From: Pseudomonadota bacterium
GTDB taxonomy: Bacteria > Pseudomonadota > Gammaproteobacteria > Burkholderiales > Gallionellaceae
DNA length: 61,038 nucleotides
Reading direction: 5' to 3'
Assembly (NCBI GenBank): GCA_021782365.1
Contig: JAJXVB010000013.1
Location: 1-61,038, forward strand
In this document: piece after piece, positions 15,441-25,268 of the stretch
How positions within the stretch are numbered: position 1 is the first letter of the stretch
Layout of the letters: each line of letters starts with the position of its first letter
The notes under the pieces: model-generated
The model's input: only the letters and a program-made list of their open reading frames with translations
Told to the model about the DNA's origin: nothing
The model's database searches: none
Made by a program: the position numbers and the translations under genes

Positions 15441-16133
15441 ATGAAAACTGCATTGATCACTGGCGCGAACCGCGGGATAGGGCTCGAGTTCGCCAGGCAA
15501 TACGCTACAGATGGCTGGCGAGTCCTGGCTTGCGCCCGCCATGAATCGCCCGAACTTCTTGAACTTGCTGAAAAGCATCCCGGGAGGGTGGAGGTTTGCA
15601 GGCTGGACGTAGAGGACTGCGACGGGATAGCCGGTCTTTCCAAGAAGCATTCAGATCTTGCGATAGACCTGCTGATCAACAACGCGGGCGTCTATTCCGA
15701 AAAGGATGAGAAGGGATTTTCGCACACGGACTGCGATGAATGGGCGAAGGTATTCCGCATCAACACGATGGCGCCGCTCAGGATGGCCGAGGCTTTTTTT
15801 CAGCAGGTCTCGAGAGGCGGCCTCAAGATCATCGTGAGCATCAGCAGCATCATGGGCAGCGTCTCGGACAACAGCAGCGGCGGAAACTATCTATACCGTT
15901 CAAGCAAGGCCGCGCTCAACATGGTTGCTAAGAGCATGGCGATAGACCTGAAGCCAAGCGGGATCATCTCGGTGGTCTTTCATCCGGGCTGGGTCAGGAC
16001 CGACATGGGCGGACCGAATGCGGCCATCCCGGTTGAGCAGAGCGTATCCGGCATGAGGCAGGTCATTTCGGACCTGAGGCTGTCCGATTCGGGAAAATTC
16101 CTGGACTATGCGGGGCGCGAGATCCCCTGGTGA
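15441..16133 (+). CDS. Short-chain dehydrogenase/reductase (C-factor-like)
   Basis: A 230-residue SDR enzyme. The nucleotide-binding motif TGANRGIGLEFARQ is at the N-terminus, NNAG is at about residues 77-80, and the catalytic Ser and YRSSK (Tyr and Lys) follow. The C-terminus has FHPGWVRTDMGG as in C-factor/sniffer-type carbonyl reductases. The substrate is unknown. The ATG has the site TAGGAGG six bases upstream. Confidence 0.88.
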   Translation: MKTALITGANRGIGLEFARQYATDGWRVLACARHESPELLELAEKHPGRVEVCRLDVEDCDGIAGLSKKHSDLAIDLLINNAGVYSEKDEKGFSHTDCDEWAKVFRINTMAPLRMAEAFFQQVSRGGLKIIVSISSIMGSVSDNSSGGNYLYRSSKAALNMVAKSMAIDLKPSGIISVVFHPGWVRTDMGGPNAAIPVEQSVSGMRQVISDLRLSDSGKFLDYAGREIPW

Positions 16134-16136
16134 GCA

Positions 16137-16484
16137 TCAGTCCTGCGCCCAGGATTTGGCCTCTTCGTAATCCGTGAAGACGCGGACTTCGGCGTCCATG
16201 AAAAGGCGCGGTATCCATGCCTGCCAGGCGAGCCATTTCCTGTCCGTGACCACGGCGATCTTCGTGAAATCGTGGTTGTGCTGGCGCCCGAAGAACTTGA
16301 TTTCTTCCCATGCCACGTCGATCGTGTAGCCGACCATCGCGCGCAGGTCGAAGAGCAGGTTGAGCTTGCCGGGGAAGTCGAGCTTGTAGAGGGACTGGTC
16401 CTCGAATTCCTTGAGGTCCGCGAGGGTGAATTCACCGATCACGGCTGCATTGACGAGGTTTTCGGTTTGCTCGATGGTGATCAT
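16137..16484 (-). CDS. SpoIIAA-like (STAS fold) protein
   Basis: A 115-residue protein of the SpoIIAA-like family: an N-terminal strand MITIEQTENLVNAAVIGEFT, then the LNLLFDLRAMVGYT core, and a C-terminal KIAVVTDRKWLAWQAWIPRLF with VRVFTDYEEAKSWAQ. Members are thought to bind lipophilic ligands or act in stress. It lies 16 bases downstream of the Rieske oxygenase gene on the same strand, so the two are probably one operon. Confidence 0.8.
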   Translation of the reverse strand: MITIEQTENLVNAAVIGEFTLADLKEFEDQSLYKLDFPGKLNLLFDLRAMVGYTIDVAWEEIKFFGRQHNHDFTKIAVVTDRKWLAWQAWIPRLFMDAEVRVFTDYEEAKSWAQD

Positions 16485-16500
16485 GGATGCCTCCCTTGGC

Positions 16501-17601
16501 TCATTTCAGGTGCGGCGCAAGATTGCGGCGCAGGTATTCGTGGAAATGCATCATGCCGTCCTCGGTGGGCGACTGGTAAGGGCCGTGCTCCTCTATGCCG
16601 CGCTGGTAGAGAGACTTCCTTCCCTGGTTCATGCGCAGGCAGATGATGTCGTCCTCCACCGCGGTTTCGTTGTAGGCCTTCTGCTCGGCCTCGACGTAAT
16701 CCCGCTCGAACAGCACGATGTCCTCGAGGTAGTAGAATTCGACGATGTTGGTGCAGGCCTCGGGCCCGCGCGGCAGCAGCGTGCTGATCACGAGCGTGCC
16801 GGGATACCATTCGACCATGATGTTGGGATAATAGGTCAGCCAGATCGCGCCGTATTTCGGCAGCTTGCCGTTGTGGTAGCGCAGAACCTGCTCCTGCCAT
16901 TCGCCGTAGGCTTCGCTTCCGACGCGCTTCAATGCGTTCCGGATGCCGACGGTCTGCACGCTGTACTGTTCGCCGAACTCCCATTTCAGGTCGTCACAGT
17001 CCACGAAGTTGCCAAGGCCGGGATGGAACGGCACGACGTGGTAGTCCTCGAGGTAGACCTCGATGAAGGTCTTCCAGTTGAATGCGTATTCGTCCACCTG
17101 CACGCGGTCCAGCATGTAGCCGGAGAAATCCAGGTCCTTCATCACGCCGACATCGGCCAGATCCCTTGCGATGTCGCGCTTGCCGGAGAACAGCATGCCG
17201 TTCCAGTTCTGCAGCGGCGTCTTGGAAAGATGCAGGCAGGGGTTCTGCGGGAAATGCGGCGCGCCCAGCAGTTCCCCGTCCGTCTTGTAGGTCCAGCGAT
17301 GCAGCGGGCAGACGATGTGCTGCGCATTGCCGCGGCCCTGGAGCATGGTGGCCTGGCGGTGGCGGCAGATGTTGGACAGCAGCTCGACGCCGTTTGGATT
17401 GCGTACAAGCATCTGCGCCTCGTCTCGCAGCACCTGATAGTCGCCCAGATTGGGCACCATCAGTTCATGGCCGACATAACCCGGACCGTTTTCAAACAGC
17501 ACGCGCTGCTCTAACTTCAATATCTTGGGATCGAAGTACCAGGCAAGCGGCGGCTGAACCTTGTTCGGCGCAAGTTGGATTGGGTTGGCAATGTTGGACA
17601 A
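16501..17601 (-). CDS. Rieske-type ring-hydroxylating oxygenase, large subunit
   Basis: A 366-residue protein with an N-terminal Rieske [2Fe-2S] domain (CRHRQAT, residues about 79-85, and CPLHRWTY, about 98-105) and a C-terminal catalytic domain with the mononuclear iron ligands expected around DYHVVPFHPGL. Similar proteins hydroxylate aromatic or quaternary ammonium substrates. There is no small subunit or reductase gene beside it, so electrons must come from elsewhere. The substrate is unknown. Confidence 0.88.
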   Translation of the reverse strand: MSNIANPIQLAPNKVQPPLAWYFDPKILKLEQRVLFENGPGYVGHELMVPNLGDYQVLRDEAQMLVRNPNGVELLSNICRHRQATMLQGRGNAQHIVCPLHRWTYKTDGELLGAPHFPQNPCLHLSKTPLQNWNGMLFSGKRDIARDLADVGVMKDLDFSGYMLDRVQVDEYAFNWKTFIEVYLEDYHVVPFHPGLGNFVDCDDLKWEFGEQYSVQTVGIRNALKRVGSEAYGEWQEQVLRYHNGKLPKYGAIWLTYYPNIMVEWYPGTLVISTLLPRGPEACTNIVEFYYLEDIVLFERDYVEAEQKAYNETAVEDDIICLRMNQGRKSLYQRGIEEHGPYQSPTEDGMMHFHEYLRRNLAPHLK

Positions 17602-17676
17602 ACCTTATTTCATCCTTATGTACGTTGCAGGTAAGGGGATGATTTTCCCCCAAATCTCAAGCGAGGGCAACAAAAA

Positions 17677-17706
17677 TTGGCTCTGGCATTAAGCGTTGGG
17701 TAAAAT
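17677..17706 (+). promoter_or_regulatory. Promoter of xseB-ispA-dxs
   Basis: TTGGCT (17677-17682) and TAAAAT (17701-17706) with an 18-base spacer, ending 15 bases before the xseB start. Confidence 0.4.
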
Positions 17707-17721
17707 GTCTCACTTGAATTA

Positions 17722-17970
17722 ATGCAGAAGACCGAAATGACCGGAAAATCCCAGAAACCTGCGGGCTACGAAGCGGCGATGGCGGAGCTTGAACAGATCG
17801 TCGCGGATATGGAAGCTGGAAAGCTGTCCCTCGAGCAGTCGCTCGCCGCATACAAGCGCGGCGCCGAGCTGCTGGCGTTCTGCCGGGGACGACTCGAAGA
17901 CGCTGAGCAGCAGGTGCGCGTGCTGGAAGACGGATTGCTGAAAGAGTTTTCAGCGGGTGACGCTTCGTGA
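17722..17970 (+). CDS. xseB: Exodeoxyribonuclease VII small subunit
   Basis: An 82-residue helical protein with the family core YEAAMAELEQIVADMEAGKLSLEQSLAAYKRGAELLAFCRGRLEDAEQQVRVLE. It joins XseA to make exonuclease VII, which degrades single-stranded DNA. It is first in the xseB-ispA-dxs operon, a standard proteobacterial arrangement, and its TGA overlaps the ispA ATG by one base. Confidence 0.95.
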   Translation: MQKTEMTGKSQKPAGYEAAMAELEQIVADMEAGKLSLEQSLAAYKRGAELLAFCRGRLEDAEQQVRVLEDGLLKEFSAGDAS

Positions 17971-18860
17971 TGCGTGCAGATTTTTCCGCATGGATGGCAT
18001 CGCACCAGTCGGGGTTCGAGGATGTGCTGCGCAACCTTTTGCCGCAGGGCGACATCGCGCCAGAGCGTCTGCACCAGGCGATGCGCTACTCGGTGCTGGA
18101 CGGCGGCAAGCGCGTGAGGCCGTTGCTCGCATTCGCGGCGGGCGAGCTTTCATCCGCGGATGTCGCGCGGGTGAACATCGCTGCTGCCGCAGTCGAACTG
18201 ATACACGCATATTCCCTGGTGCACGACGACATGCCCTGCATGGACGACGACGTGCTGCGCCGCGGCAAGCCGACCTGCCATGTGCAATACGATGAGGCGA
18301 CGGCCCTTCTGGTCGGGGACAGCCTGCAGTCGCTTTCTTTCCAGCTGCTCTCCGAACATAGGCTTTGCGATGACCCAGCAACGCAGCTTGCGATGATCAG
18401 GCTGCTTGCAGAAGCATCAGGCTCTCGCGGAATGGCGGGAGGGCAGGCGATAGACCTGATGAGCGTTGGCAAGCAGTTGACGCTGCCTGAGCTCGAATTC
18501 ATGCACATACACAAGACCGGCGCGCTGATACGGGCGGCGGTGCTTCTGGGCGCGCAGTGCGGCAATGCAAGCGCGGACCAGCTACAGCGTCTGGACCGTT
18601 TCGGCAAATGCGTGGGGCTCGCATTCCAGGTGGTGGACGATGTGCTGGATGCATCGGAGGACACTGCAACGCTTGGCAAGACCGCTGGCAAGGATGCGGA
18701 ATTCGGCAAGCCGACCTATGTCTCTCTTCTGGGTCTTCAGGAGGCGCGTAAAATGGCTGAAAGCCTGCACAGGGACGCGCTCGAAGCGCTTTCAGGGTTC
18801 GGCCCCGAGGCCGGGCGGCTCAGGGAGCTGGCCGATTTCATCGTGCTGAGAAAGTTCTGA
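17970..18860 (+). CDS. ispA: Farnesyl diphosphate synthase (short-chain polyprenyl synthase)
   Basis: A 296-residue enzyme that condenses dimethylallyl diphosphate with isopentenyl diphosphate to geranyl and farnesyl diphosphate. The first aspartate-rich motif is DDMPCMDDD with the downstream RRGKPTCH, and the second is DDVLD. The start ATG overlaps the xseB stop and the stop overlaps the dxs start (TGATG in both cases), so translation is coupled across the operon. Confidence 0.95.
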   Translation: MRADFSAWMASHQSGFEDVLRNLLPQGDIAPERLHQAMRYSVLDGGKRVRPLLAFAAGELSSADVARVNIAAAAVELIHAYSLVHDDMPCMDDDVLRRGKPTCHVQYDEATALLVGDSLQSLSFQLLSEHRLCDDPATQLAMIRLLAEASGSRGMAGGQAIDLMSVGKQLTLPELEFMHIHKTGALIRAAVLLGAQCGNASADQLQRLDRFGKCVGLAFQVVDDVLDASEDTATLGKTAGKDAEFGKPTYVSLLGLQEARKMAESLHRDALEALSGFGPEAGRLRELADFIVLRKF

Positions 18861-20695
18861 TGTATTCGCTGCTCAACACCGTCAACAATCCTGAAGACCT
18901 TCGCAAGCTGCAGCGAGAGCAGCTTCCCCAGCTGGCGAGGGAATTGCGCGAGTTCCTGATCGAATCGGTCAGCAGGACGGGAGGCCATCTCTCCTCCAAT
19001 CTCGGCACGGTAGAGCTCACCATCGCGCTTCACTACGTCTATGACACGCCGGAGGACAGGCTGGTGTGGGACGTCGGGCATCAGACCTATGTGCACAAGA
19101 TACTCACGGGACGCCGCGATGCGATGAAGACGCTGCGCATGGCGGGCGGAATCGCAGGCTTCCCGAAGCGCGACGAAAGCCCTTATGACACCTTTGGCAC
19201 GGGACATTCGAGCACATCGATCTCGGCTGCCCTCGGGATGGCGGTCGCGGCCCAGCTTTCGAAGGCTGAGAGGCGCGCGGTGGCGATCATCGGAGACGGC
19301 GCGATGACAGGGGGCATGGCCTTCGAGGCGCTGAACAACGCGGGCGCGATGAATGCGAATCTGCTCGTGATCCTGAACGACAACGACATGTCCATCTCCC
19401 GCCCGGTCGGGGCGCTCAACAACTATCTCGCGAAGCTGATGTCGGGCCGCTTCTATGCGGCGATGCGCAGGGGCGGCGAGAAGATGCTGAAGGGGCCTCT
19501 GCTCGAATTCGCAAAACGCGCAGAGGAGCATGTCAAGGGCATGGTCACGCCCAGCACGCTTTTCGAGGAATTCGGCTTCAACTATATCGGACCGATAGAC
19601 GGCCACGATTTGAACGCGCTGATCGATACGCTAGGCAATATACGCAAGCTCGAAGGCCCGCAGTTTCTCCATGTGGTCACGCAAAAGGGCAAGGGCTATG
19701 CGCGCGCCGAGGAAGACTGCCTGCTCTATCACGGCGTGGGCAAGTTCGACAGGAACCAGGGCATCTCGCAGGCCCAGAAGGATCAGAGCTCGAAGCCGAC
19801 CTATACCCAGGTGTTCGGCCAGTGGCTCTGCGACATCGCCGAAAAGGACGAACGCGTGGTGGGGATCACGCCCGCGATGTGCGAGGGATCCGGCCTGACC
19901 GATTTCGCGGCCAGATTTCCGGAGCGCTACTTCGACGTGGGCATCGCGGAGCAGCATGCGCTGACCTATGCCGCGGGTCTTGCATGCGACGGATACAAAC
20001 CCATCGTGGCGATCTATTCGACCTTTCTGCAGCGCGCCTATGACCAGCTGATCCACGATGTCGCGATCCAGAACCTGCCCGTGGTTCTGGCGATAGACAG
20101 AGGCGGGCTGGTGGGCGCTGACGGCGCGACCCATGCGGGCAGCTTCGATCTCTCATTCTTGCGCTGCATACCCAACATGACGGTGATGGCGCCCGCAGAC
20201 GAAAACGAATGCAGGCAGATGCTCTACACAGCATTCACGCTCGACACACCTGCGGCCGTGCGCTATCCGCGAGGCACGGGTCCAGGCGTTTCCATAGAGC
20301 CCGGGATGCAGGCCCTGCCCGTAGGGCGCGGCCAGATATGCCGCGATGGGAAAGGGATCGCGATACTCTCTTTCGGCGCCATGCTCAAAAGCGCGCTAGC
20401 CGCAGGGGAGCTGCTCGATGCAACGGTGGTCAACATGAGGTTCGTCAAACCCATCGACGTCGAGCTTGTGAATAGGATGGCAGAAAAGCACGACCTTCTG
20501 GTCACGGTAGAGGAAAACGTCGTGCAGGGCGGGGCGGGAAGCGCGGTCGCTGAATGCCTGGAAGGACGAAGGGTTGACCTTCTGCATCTGGGCCTGCCTG
20601 ACAGGTTCATCGAGCAGGGCGAACATGCTCAAATGCTTGCGGACTGTGGCCTGGATGCGGACGGCATCGTGGCTGCAATAAAATTGACCAAGTAA
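18860..20695 (+). CDS. dxs: 1-deoxy-D-xylulose-5-phosphate synthase
   Basis: A 611-residue thiamine-diphosphate enzyme that makes DXP from pyruvate and glyceraldehyde 3-phosphate, the first step of the MEP isoprenoid pathway. Visible motifs are [12 protein letters not shown], the diphosphate-binding [18 protein letters not shown], and the transketolase-type second domain with [11 protein letters not shown] and [10 protein letters not shown]. The length fits the family. It directly follows ispA, so substrate supply and prenyl synthesis are expressed together. Confidence 0.97.
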   Translation: MYSLLNTVNNPEDLRKLQREQLPQLARELREFLIESVSRTGGHLSSNLGTVELTIALHYVYDTPEDRLVWDVGHQTYVHKILTGRRDAMKTLRMAGGIAGFPKRDESPYDTFGTGHSSTSISAALGMAVAAQLSKAERRAVAIIGDGAMTGGMAFEALNNAGAMNANLLVILNDNDMSISRPVGALNNYLAKLMSGRFYAAMRRGGEKMLKGPLLEFAKRAEEHVKGMVTPSTLFEEFGFNYIGPIDGHDLNALIDTLGNIRKLEGPQFLHVVTQKGKGYARAEEDCLLYHGVGKFDRNQGISQAQKDQSSKPTYTQVFGQWLCDIAEKDERVVGITPAMCEGSGLTDFAARFPERYFDVGIAEQHALTYAAGLACDGYKPIVAIYSTFLQRAYDQLIHDVAIQNLPVVLAIDRGGLVGADGATHAGSFDLSFLRCIPNMTVMAPADENECRQMLYTAFTLDTPAAVRYPRGTGPGVSIEPGMQALPVGRGQICRDGKGIAILSFGAMLKSALAAGELLDATVVNMRFVKPIDVELVNRMAEKHDLLVTVEENVVQGGAGSAVAECLEGRRVDLLHLGLPDRFIEQGEHAQMLADCGLDADGIVAAIKLTK

Positions 20696-20711
20696 TTTTG
20701 TCGGGATTGGT

Positions 20712-20717
20712 TATAAT
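20712..20717 (+). promoter_or_regulatory. -10 box for folE2
   Basis: Perfect TATAAT 33 bases before the folE2 start. No -35 box at ideal spacing is seen (TTGACC at 20684 is too far). Confidence 0.3.
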
Positions 20718-20749
20718 CTCGTCCATCGTAAATTGATAGAGAGTACGAC

Positions 20750-21547
20750 ATGAATACAACCAAGCCCATCGCCGACGTGCAAAGCTCGGCAGACTTGCGC
20801 CAGATCGCGATCAACCGGGTCGGCATCAAAGGCATACGCCATCCCGTCAAGGTGCGCGACAAGAGCGTTGGCGTGCAGCACACCATCGCCACGTTCAACA
20901 TGTACGTTCACCTGCCGCACAACTTCAAGGGGACGCACATGTCCCGCTTCGTCGAGATATTGAACCGGCATGAGCGAGAGATCTCGGTTGAGTCGTACGA
21001 GAGCATACTGCGCGAAATGGTGGAGAGGCTGGAGGCCGAATCGGGTTATATCGAAATGACTTTCCCCTATTTCGTGAACAAGATCGCCCCGATATCCGGC
21101 GTGGAGAGCCTGCTCGATTACGATGTCACGCTGATAGGCGAGATGAAGGAGGGGCATGCCCAGATCACGATGAAGGTCCTGGTCCCGGTGACGAGCCTTT
21201 GTCCGTGCTCCAAGGAGATATCCGAACGCGGCGCGCACAACCAGCGCTCCCATGTGACCATCAGCCTGCGAACCAACAGCTTCGTGTGGATAGAGGACGT
21301 GGTGCGCATCGCCGAAGAGCAGGCTTCCTGCGAGCTATACGGGCTCCTGAAGCGCCCTGACGAGAAGTACGTCACCGAGCGCGCCTATGACAATCCGAAG
21401 TTCGTCGAGGACATGGTGCGCGACGTTGCGGCCGTGCTCAACGCGGACGATCGCGTCGATGCGTATGTCGTGGAATCCGAGAACTTCGAATCGATCCACA
21501 ACCATTCTGCTTACGCGCTGATCGAACGCGACAAGAAACAGGATTGA
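20750..21547 (+). CDS. folE2: GTP cyclohydrolase FolE2 (type IB)
   Basis: A 265-residue enzyme that converts GTP to dihydroneopterin triphosphate, the first step of folate synthesis. The family is metal-flexible and replaces zinc-dependent FolE. Conserved parts include [24 protein letters not shown] and the catalytic cysteine stretch [17 protein letters not shown] box at 20712-20717 suggests its own promoter after dxs. folB, a later step of the same pathway, is in this window at 55230. Confidence 0.95.
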   Translation: MNTTKPIADVQSSADLRQIAINRVGIKGIRHPVKVRDKSVGVQHTIATFNMYVHLPHNFKGTHMSRFVEILNRHEREISVESYESILREMVERLEAESGYIEMTFPYFVNKIAPISGVESLLDYDVTLIGEMKEGHAQITMKVLVPVTSLCPCSKEISERGAHNQRSHVTISLRTNSFVWIEDVVRIAEEQASCELYGLLKRPDEKYVTERAYDNPKFVEDMVRDVAAVLNADDRVDAYVVESENFESIHNHSAYALIERDKKQD

Positions 21548-21554
21548 CGATGCC

Positions 21555-22265
21555 ATGAAGCCCGTCGCGATATTCCGCCATGTCGCCCCAGAAGGGCCGG
21601 GATACCTCGCCGATTTTCTGGACGAGCGACACATTCCCTGGAGGCTGATTGCGATAGACCGAGGAGAGGTTGTGCCGGAGTCCGTTGCGGATTTTTCGGG
21701 TCTCGTGTTCATGGGCGGACCGATGAGCGTCAACGACGATCTCCCCTGGATAGGGCGTGAGCTCGAACTGATTAGGGAGGCGGTCGCGAAGGATGTGCCC
21801 GTGCTTGGGCATTGCCTTGGCGGCCAGCTGATGTCCAAGGCGCTGGGCGCAAGGGTTTATGGAAATAGAGTCAAGGAAATCGGCTGGGGCAGGGTGGATG
21901 TCGCCGACAACAAGGTCGCGAAGTCCTGGTTCGGCGAAATCTTATCTTTCGACGCATTCCACTGGCACGGCGAAACCTTTGCTCTTCCCGACGGGGCGGT
22001 TCATCTTCTCTCAAGCCCGCACTGCGTCAATCAGGGCTATGCGTTTGGAAAAAACCTGGCGCTGCAATGCCATGTCGAGATGACAGGCGAGATGATCTCG
22101 ACATGGTGTTCTGTGGGCGCCGATGAGATCGCGTCAGCGCTCGACAGCCCGGCCGTGCAGAAGCCGCAAGAGATGCTCGGCATGATGGAAGGAAAGCTTC
22201 CTCGACTTAAAAATGCCGCAAGCGTTCTGTACGAGCGCTGGGTATCAGGCCTCAACAGGGCCTGA
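21555..22265 (+). CDS. Class I glutamine amidotransferase-like protein
   Basis: A 236-residue stand-alone amidotransferase of the GMP-synthase-like type. The nucleophile elbow is GHCLGGQLMSKALGA with Cys87, an oxyanion-type FMGGPMSVND is at 52-61, and the histidine/glutamate part is CHVEMTGEM. The acceptor is not known. It follows folE2 by seven bases. Its last 21 bases overlap the end of the methyltransferase gene on the other strand. Confidence 0.85.
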   Translation: MKPVAIFRHVAPEGPGYLADFLDERHIPWRLIAIDRGEVVPESVADFSGLVFMGGPMSVNDDLPWIGRELELIREAVAKDVPVLGHCLGGQLMSKALGARVYGNRVKEIGWGRVDVADNKVAKSWFGEILSFDAFHWHGETFALPDGAVHLLSSPHCVNQGYAFGKNLALQCHVEMTGEMISTWCSVGADEIASALDSPAVQKPQEMLGMMEGKLPRLKNAASVLYERWVSGLNRA

Positions 22266-23522
22266 TCCCGAGGCGCGTTCAAGAACTGCGGCGAAAAAAC
22301 CATCCGTTGCGTGGAGATGGGGCTTGAGCTCCAGATAGTCTCCCATTTCAAGCGGAATCTTCTGCTGCTGAAGTATCTCGCCTGCGGGGCGCAGAACGAA
22401 TTCAGGATGCGAGGAAAGGAAGGCTTCCACGATGCGCTGGTTTTCATCGAACAGTATGCTGCAGGTCGCATACACCAGCCGCCCACCTTTTTTCAGAAGT
22501 CGGCTTGCTGAATTCAGGATCGCGGTCTGTTTCTGGTTCAGCTCCTCTATGCTCTCTTGCGACTGGCGGAATTTCAGGTCGGGATTGCGGCGCAGCGTTC
22601 CCAGCCCGCTGCAGGGCGCATCGACCAGTACGCGGTCTATCTTGCCTGCAAGGCGCTTCACCTTGAGGTCGTTCTCGTGGGCGATCAGCATGGGCTGGAT
22701 GTTCGATGCGCCCGAGCGCTTGAGCCTGGGCTTGAGATTCGCGAGGCGCTTCTCGGAGACGTCCATCGCATAGAGGCGGCCCTGGGAATTCATCAGGGCC
22801 GAAAGCATCAGCGTCTTGCCTCCCGCGCCTGCGCAGAAATCGACCACCATGTCGTTGCGTTTTGGCGCGAGCAAAAAACCCAGAAGCTGGCTGCCTTCGT
22901 CCTGAACTTCGATCGCTCCCTTCTCGAACAAGGCATTCCTGTCCAGGGGAATCTTGTCCTTCAGGCGGATGCCGATCGGGGAATAGGGCGTTGCGGCGGC
23001 GGCTATGTTCTGTTCCTGGAACTGTTCGAGCACATCCTCGCGGCGCGCCTGCAGCGTGTTCACGCGGATGTCCAGCGGGGCGGCCTGCTGCATGGCCCGT
23101 CCTGTGGCGAGTATTTCCTCATCCGCATAGGTCCCGCGCATTTTCTCGACGACCCACTCCGGCAGCTCGGCCTGAACGGAAAGGGATTGATCTTCATATC
23201 TCGTGCCCTTTGCAGTCGCGAGCCACTCCTTTTCATCCCGCTTCAATATGGGCTCGATCTCGCGCAGATTGTAGCCGCCGAATTTGGCAAGATAGGCCAG
23301 CGCCATGCGGCGGGGCGTTGGATTTCCTTCGCAGGCGATTTCCAGAAGCAGGCGGTGGCGCAGCACGCCGAAAACGGTTTCTGCGACCAGCGCGCGCTCC
23401 TTCGATCCGATGCGCTCGTTCTTGAAAAAATAGCGCAGAGAGGTGTCTGCCGGATGCTGCAGGGGCAGGATGGCGCGCAGCGCTTGGATCGTGAGGTCGA
23501 GTCGGTATTCGGTGATCAGCAT
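22245..23522 (-). CDS. RsmB/NOP-family RNA (cytosine-5) methyltransferase
   Basis: A 425-residue protein with an N-terminal NusB-like helical region and a SAM-dependent methyltransferase domain. The SAM loop is DFCAGAGGKTLML. The two cysteines of the mechanism are in DAPCSG and ATCSIL. It probably methylates 16S rRNA, as RsmB does at C967, but the exact target is inferred. It lies downstream of the DUF3108 pair and purN on the same strand. Confidence 0.88.
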   Translation of the reverse strand: MLITEYRLDLTIQALRAILPLQHPADTSLRYFFKNERIGSKERALVAETVFGVLRHRLLLEIACEGNPTPRRMALAYLAKFGGYNLREIEPILKRDEKEWLATAKGTRYEDQSLSVQAELPEWVVEKMRGTYADEEILATGRAMQQAAPLDIRVNTLQARREDVLEQFQEQNIAAAATPYSPIGIRLKDKIPLDRNALFEKGAIEVQDEGSQLLGFLLAPKRNDMVVDFCAGAGGKTLMLSALMNSQGRLYAMDVSEKRLANLKPRLKRSGASNIQPMLIAHENDLKVKRLAGKIDRVLVDAPCSGLGTLRRNPDLKFRQSQESIEELNQKQTAILNSASRLLKKGGRLVYATCSILFDENQRIVEAFLSSHPEFVLRPAGEILQQQKIPLEMGDYLELKPHLHATDGFFAAVLERASGSGPVEA

Positions 23523-23541
23523 GAGAGGCTCTGTTTCTTCG

Positions 23542-24582
23542 TCAAGGTTGGATTTTACCAGTTGGCGCAGGGTCTGCCGATGGATTGTCGTCTGAAACCC
23601 TGATTTCGGAAACGTCGATCTCGCCTATGACCCTGTCCTTCTTGTCGAGTTGCTGGACCTTGACCGGCAGCAGCCGGTAATCCAGGCCGAGCCAGATCTT
23701 GAGCCCTTCCTCGTCGGGGTCGCGTATCTTGCGAAGCAGGATCGCGCGCAGCAACCCCATCTTGGTCTGCACGTTTTCCTCTGGCCCCACCTCGACCTCG
23801 TAGCTTTCGAGCTTCTTTCCGTTGCTCACATGCAATGCGATGCGCGGCTGATCGAGCGGCATCTGGGAAAGCTGGTAGAGCACGCTCAGGATGTCCTGTG
23901 TTTTTTCGGGAAGAGGGGCGTTGCTTCCGTTTGAGAACTTGATCAACTTGTCCTTCCAGTCGAATTCGGCGCTCGAAGACTCCATTCCCTTGGAGGTGAG
24001 CTTTTCCTCGCTGAATTCTTCCGGGCGGAACCCACCTTCATCCATCGCGCCCATGCTTTTCTGGTGCATGTCGAAAGTCTTGAAGAAGCGCGCAAGCCCC
24101 GTGGTATTGATGCCGACTTCGAGCGTGTAGCGACTCTTGTCTATGTCCAGTCTGTGGCGGACTTCCCCTATGCGCATGTCGGTGCCCATGTAGACGATGA
24201 AGGTGAGCTCTGCATGCCTGGGCAATGGATTTGCGGGTTTTTCAACCGGCTTCTCGTGGGGAATCTCCTGGGTCGGCTTCTCGGCAGACGAAGAGGCGGC
24301 AGGCGCTTCCAGAGGGGATTTTTGAACAGTTGCAATGGGTGCGGCTTTCGGGAGGGATTCGATCACGCGTTTCGGGTGAGGCTTTCGGGTTTTTTTCTGA
24401 TGAAGCTTCTCCGGTTCGGGTTTCTTCGCGGGGAGAGGCTCCAGCCTTGCGGTAAGCGGGGGAAGTTCAACGGGGCTGGGTATCACAAGAACCGGGCCCA
24501 GCAGGAGGGCTGCATGAAGAAGCAGAGAGAGGGCGATCGCCAGCGCGATGGGTCTGTTTTTCAGCAGTCGATGCCGTTTCAC
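23542..24582 (-). CDS. DUF3108 protein with TonB-like N-terminus
   Basis: A 346-residue envelope protein. A single N-terminal membrane segment (NRPIALAIALSLLLHAALLLG) is followed by a Pro/Lys-rich spacer (AKKPEPEKLHQKKTRKPHPK), a layout like TonB. A C-terminal DUF3108 beta domain follows (GTDMRIGEVRHRLDI through IRDPDEEGLKIWLGLD). The GTG start at 24582 overlaps the stop of the upstream DUF3108 gene (GTGA). An upstream-extended frame to 24738 is read-through. Function is unknown; anchoring in the inner membrane and reaching into the periplasm is inferred. Confidence 0.78.
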   Translation of the reverse strand: MKRHRLLKNRPIALAIALSLLLHAALLLGPVLVIPSPVELPPLTARLEPLPAKKPEPEKLHQKKTRKPHPKRVIESLPKAAPIATVQKSPLEAPAASSSAEKPTQEIPHEKPVEKPANPLPRHAELTFIVYMGTDMRIGEVRHRLDIDKSRYTLEVGINTTGLARFFKTFDMHQKSMGAMDEGGFRPEEFSEEKLTSKGMESSSAEFDWKDKLIKFSNGSNAPLPEKTQDILSVLYQLSQMPLDQPRIALHVSNGKKLESYEVEVGPEENVQTKMGLLRAILLRKIRDPDEEGLKIWLGLDYRLLPVKVQQLDKKDRVIGEIDVSEIRVSDDNPSADPAPTGKIQP

Positions 24583-25268
24583 GGCGCGATGCGCAGGCTG
24601 CTCAAGATCTGTGTGACCTGTTCCCCGTGGCCATCCGTGATGACCATCTTGCAGGGCAGTCTGTTCTTCGTCGAAACCCACACCTCGGTGCGGCTCTCTC
24701 CTGCCTTTGCCTGGTTGTCGAGATAGATGCTCTCGCAAGGTCCCACACCCGTATCGAGCTTCTGATGGGGACCTATCGCGTAATGATAGCTGTCGAGCTT
24801 GCTGCCATCCGTCATCGCAAAATCGAGCGAAGAAATCTTGCCAAGATCGATGAACATGAACTGGTACATTGCGCTCAGACGGTCCTGCGTTCCTTCCGGC
24901 AATGGAAGCTCGGTCTTCTGTCCCTGATGGGTCAGCGTGATCTTCATGGAATGCCAGTCGAAATCGGCATGACCGTTCTTGTTCGGGTCGTTCTCGCGGA
25001 CATGATCGAAGACATCGGGCTGCAGCCCGTTCTTGCCGACCGTTCCCTGGCTTTTGCTGATGATCTTGCCGGGTTTCAGCGCGGCCAAAATGCCTTGCGG
25101 CGCGGTGGTGCTGGAAAGCGAATAATGGTTTCCTTGGCGCTTGTAGGTCTCATCCATCTGGCCCACCTTCATGCCGGCTATCATGACATCGTAGCTTGCC
25201 TGAACGCTTTCGGGTTCAGCGTAGGCTGTGCTGACAAGGCATGCGATCAAGAGCGCGAAGATTTTCAT
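24579..25268 (-). CDS. DUF3108 family exported protein
   Basis: A 229-residue periplasmic protein with a signal peptide (MKIFALLIACLVSTAYA) and one DUF3108 domain (ASYDVMIAGMKVGQMDETY, then GTQDRLSAMYQFMFIDLG and VWVSTKNRLPCKMVITDGHGE). It overlaps purN by four bases upstream (ATGA) and the next DUF3108 gene downstream, so the three form a tight operon. Function is unknown. Confidence 0.85.
   Translation of the reverse strand: MKIFALLIACLVSTAYAEPESVQASYDVMIAGMKVGQMDETYKRQGNHYSLSSTTAPQGILAALKPGKIISKSQGTVGKNGLQPDVFDHVRENDPNKNGHADFDWHSMKITLTHQGQKTELPLPEGTQDRLSAMYQFMFIDLGKISSLDFAMTDGSKLDSYHYAIGPHQKLDTGVGPCESIYLDNQAKAGESRTEVWVSTKNRLPCKMVITDGHGEQVTQILSSLRIAP

Noticed and set aside
16411..17514. 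A 367-residue plus-strand frame opposite the Rieske oxygenase
   Set aside because: Antisense shadow of a clear gene, with low-complexity composition and no family signal.
20696..20749. Zur operator before folE2
   Set aside because: FolE2 is often zinc-regulated, but the short sequence around the TATAAT box does not show a convincing palindrome.
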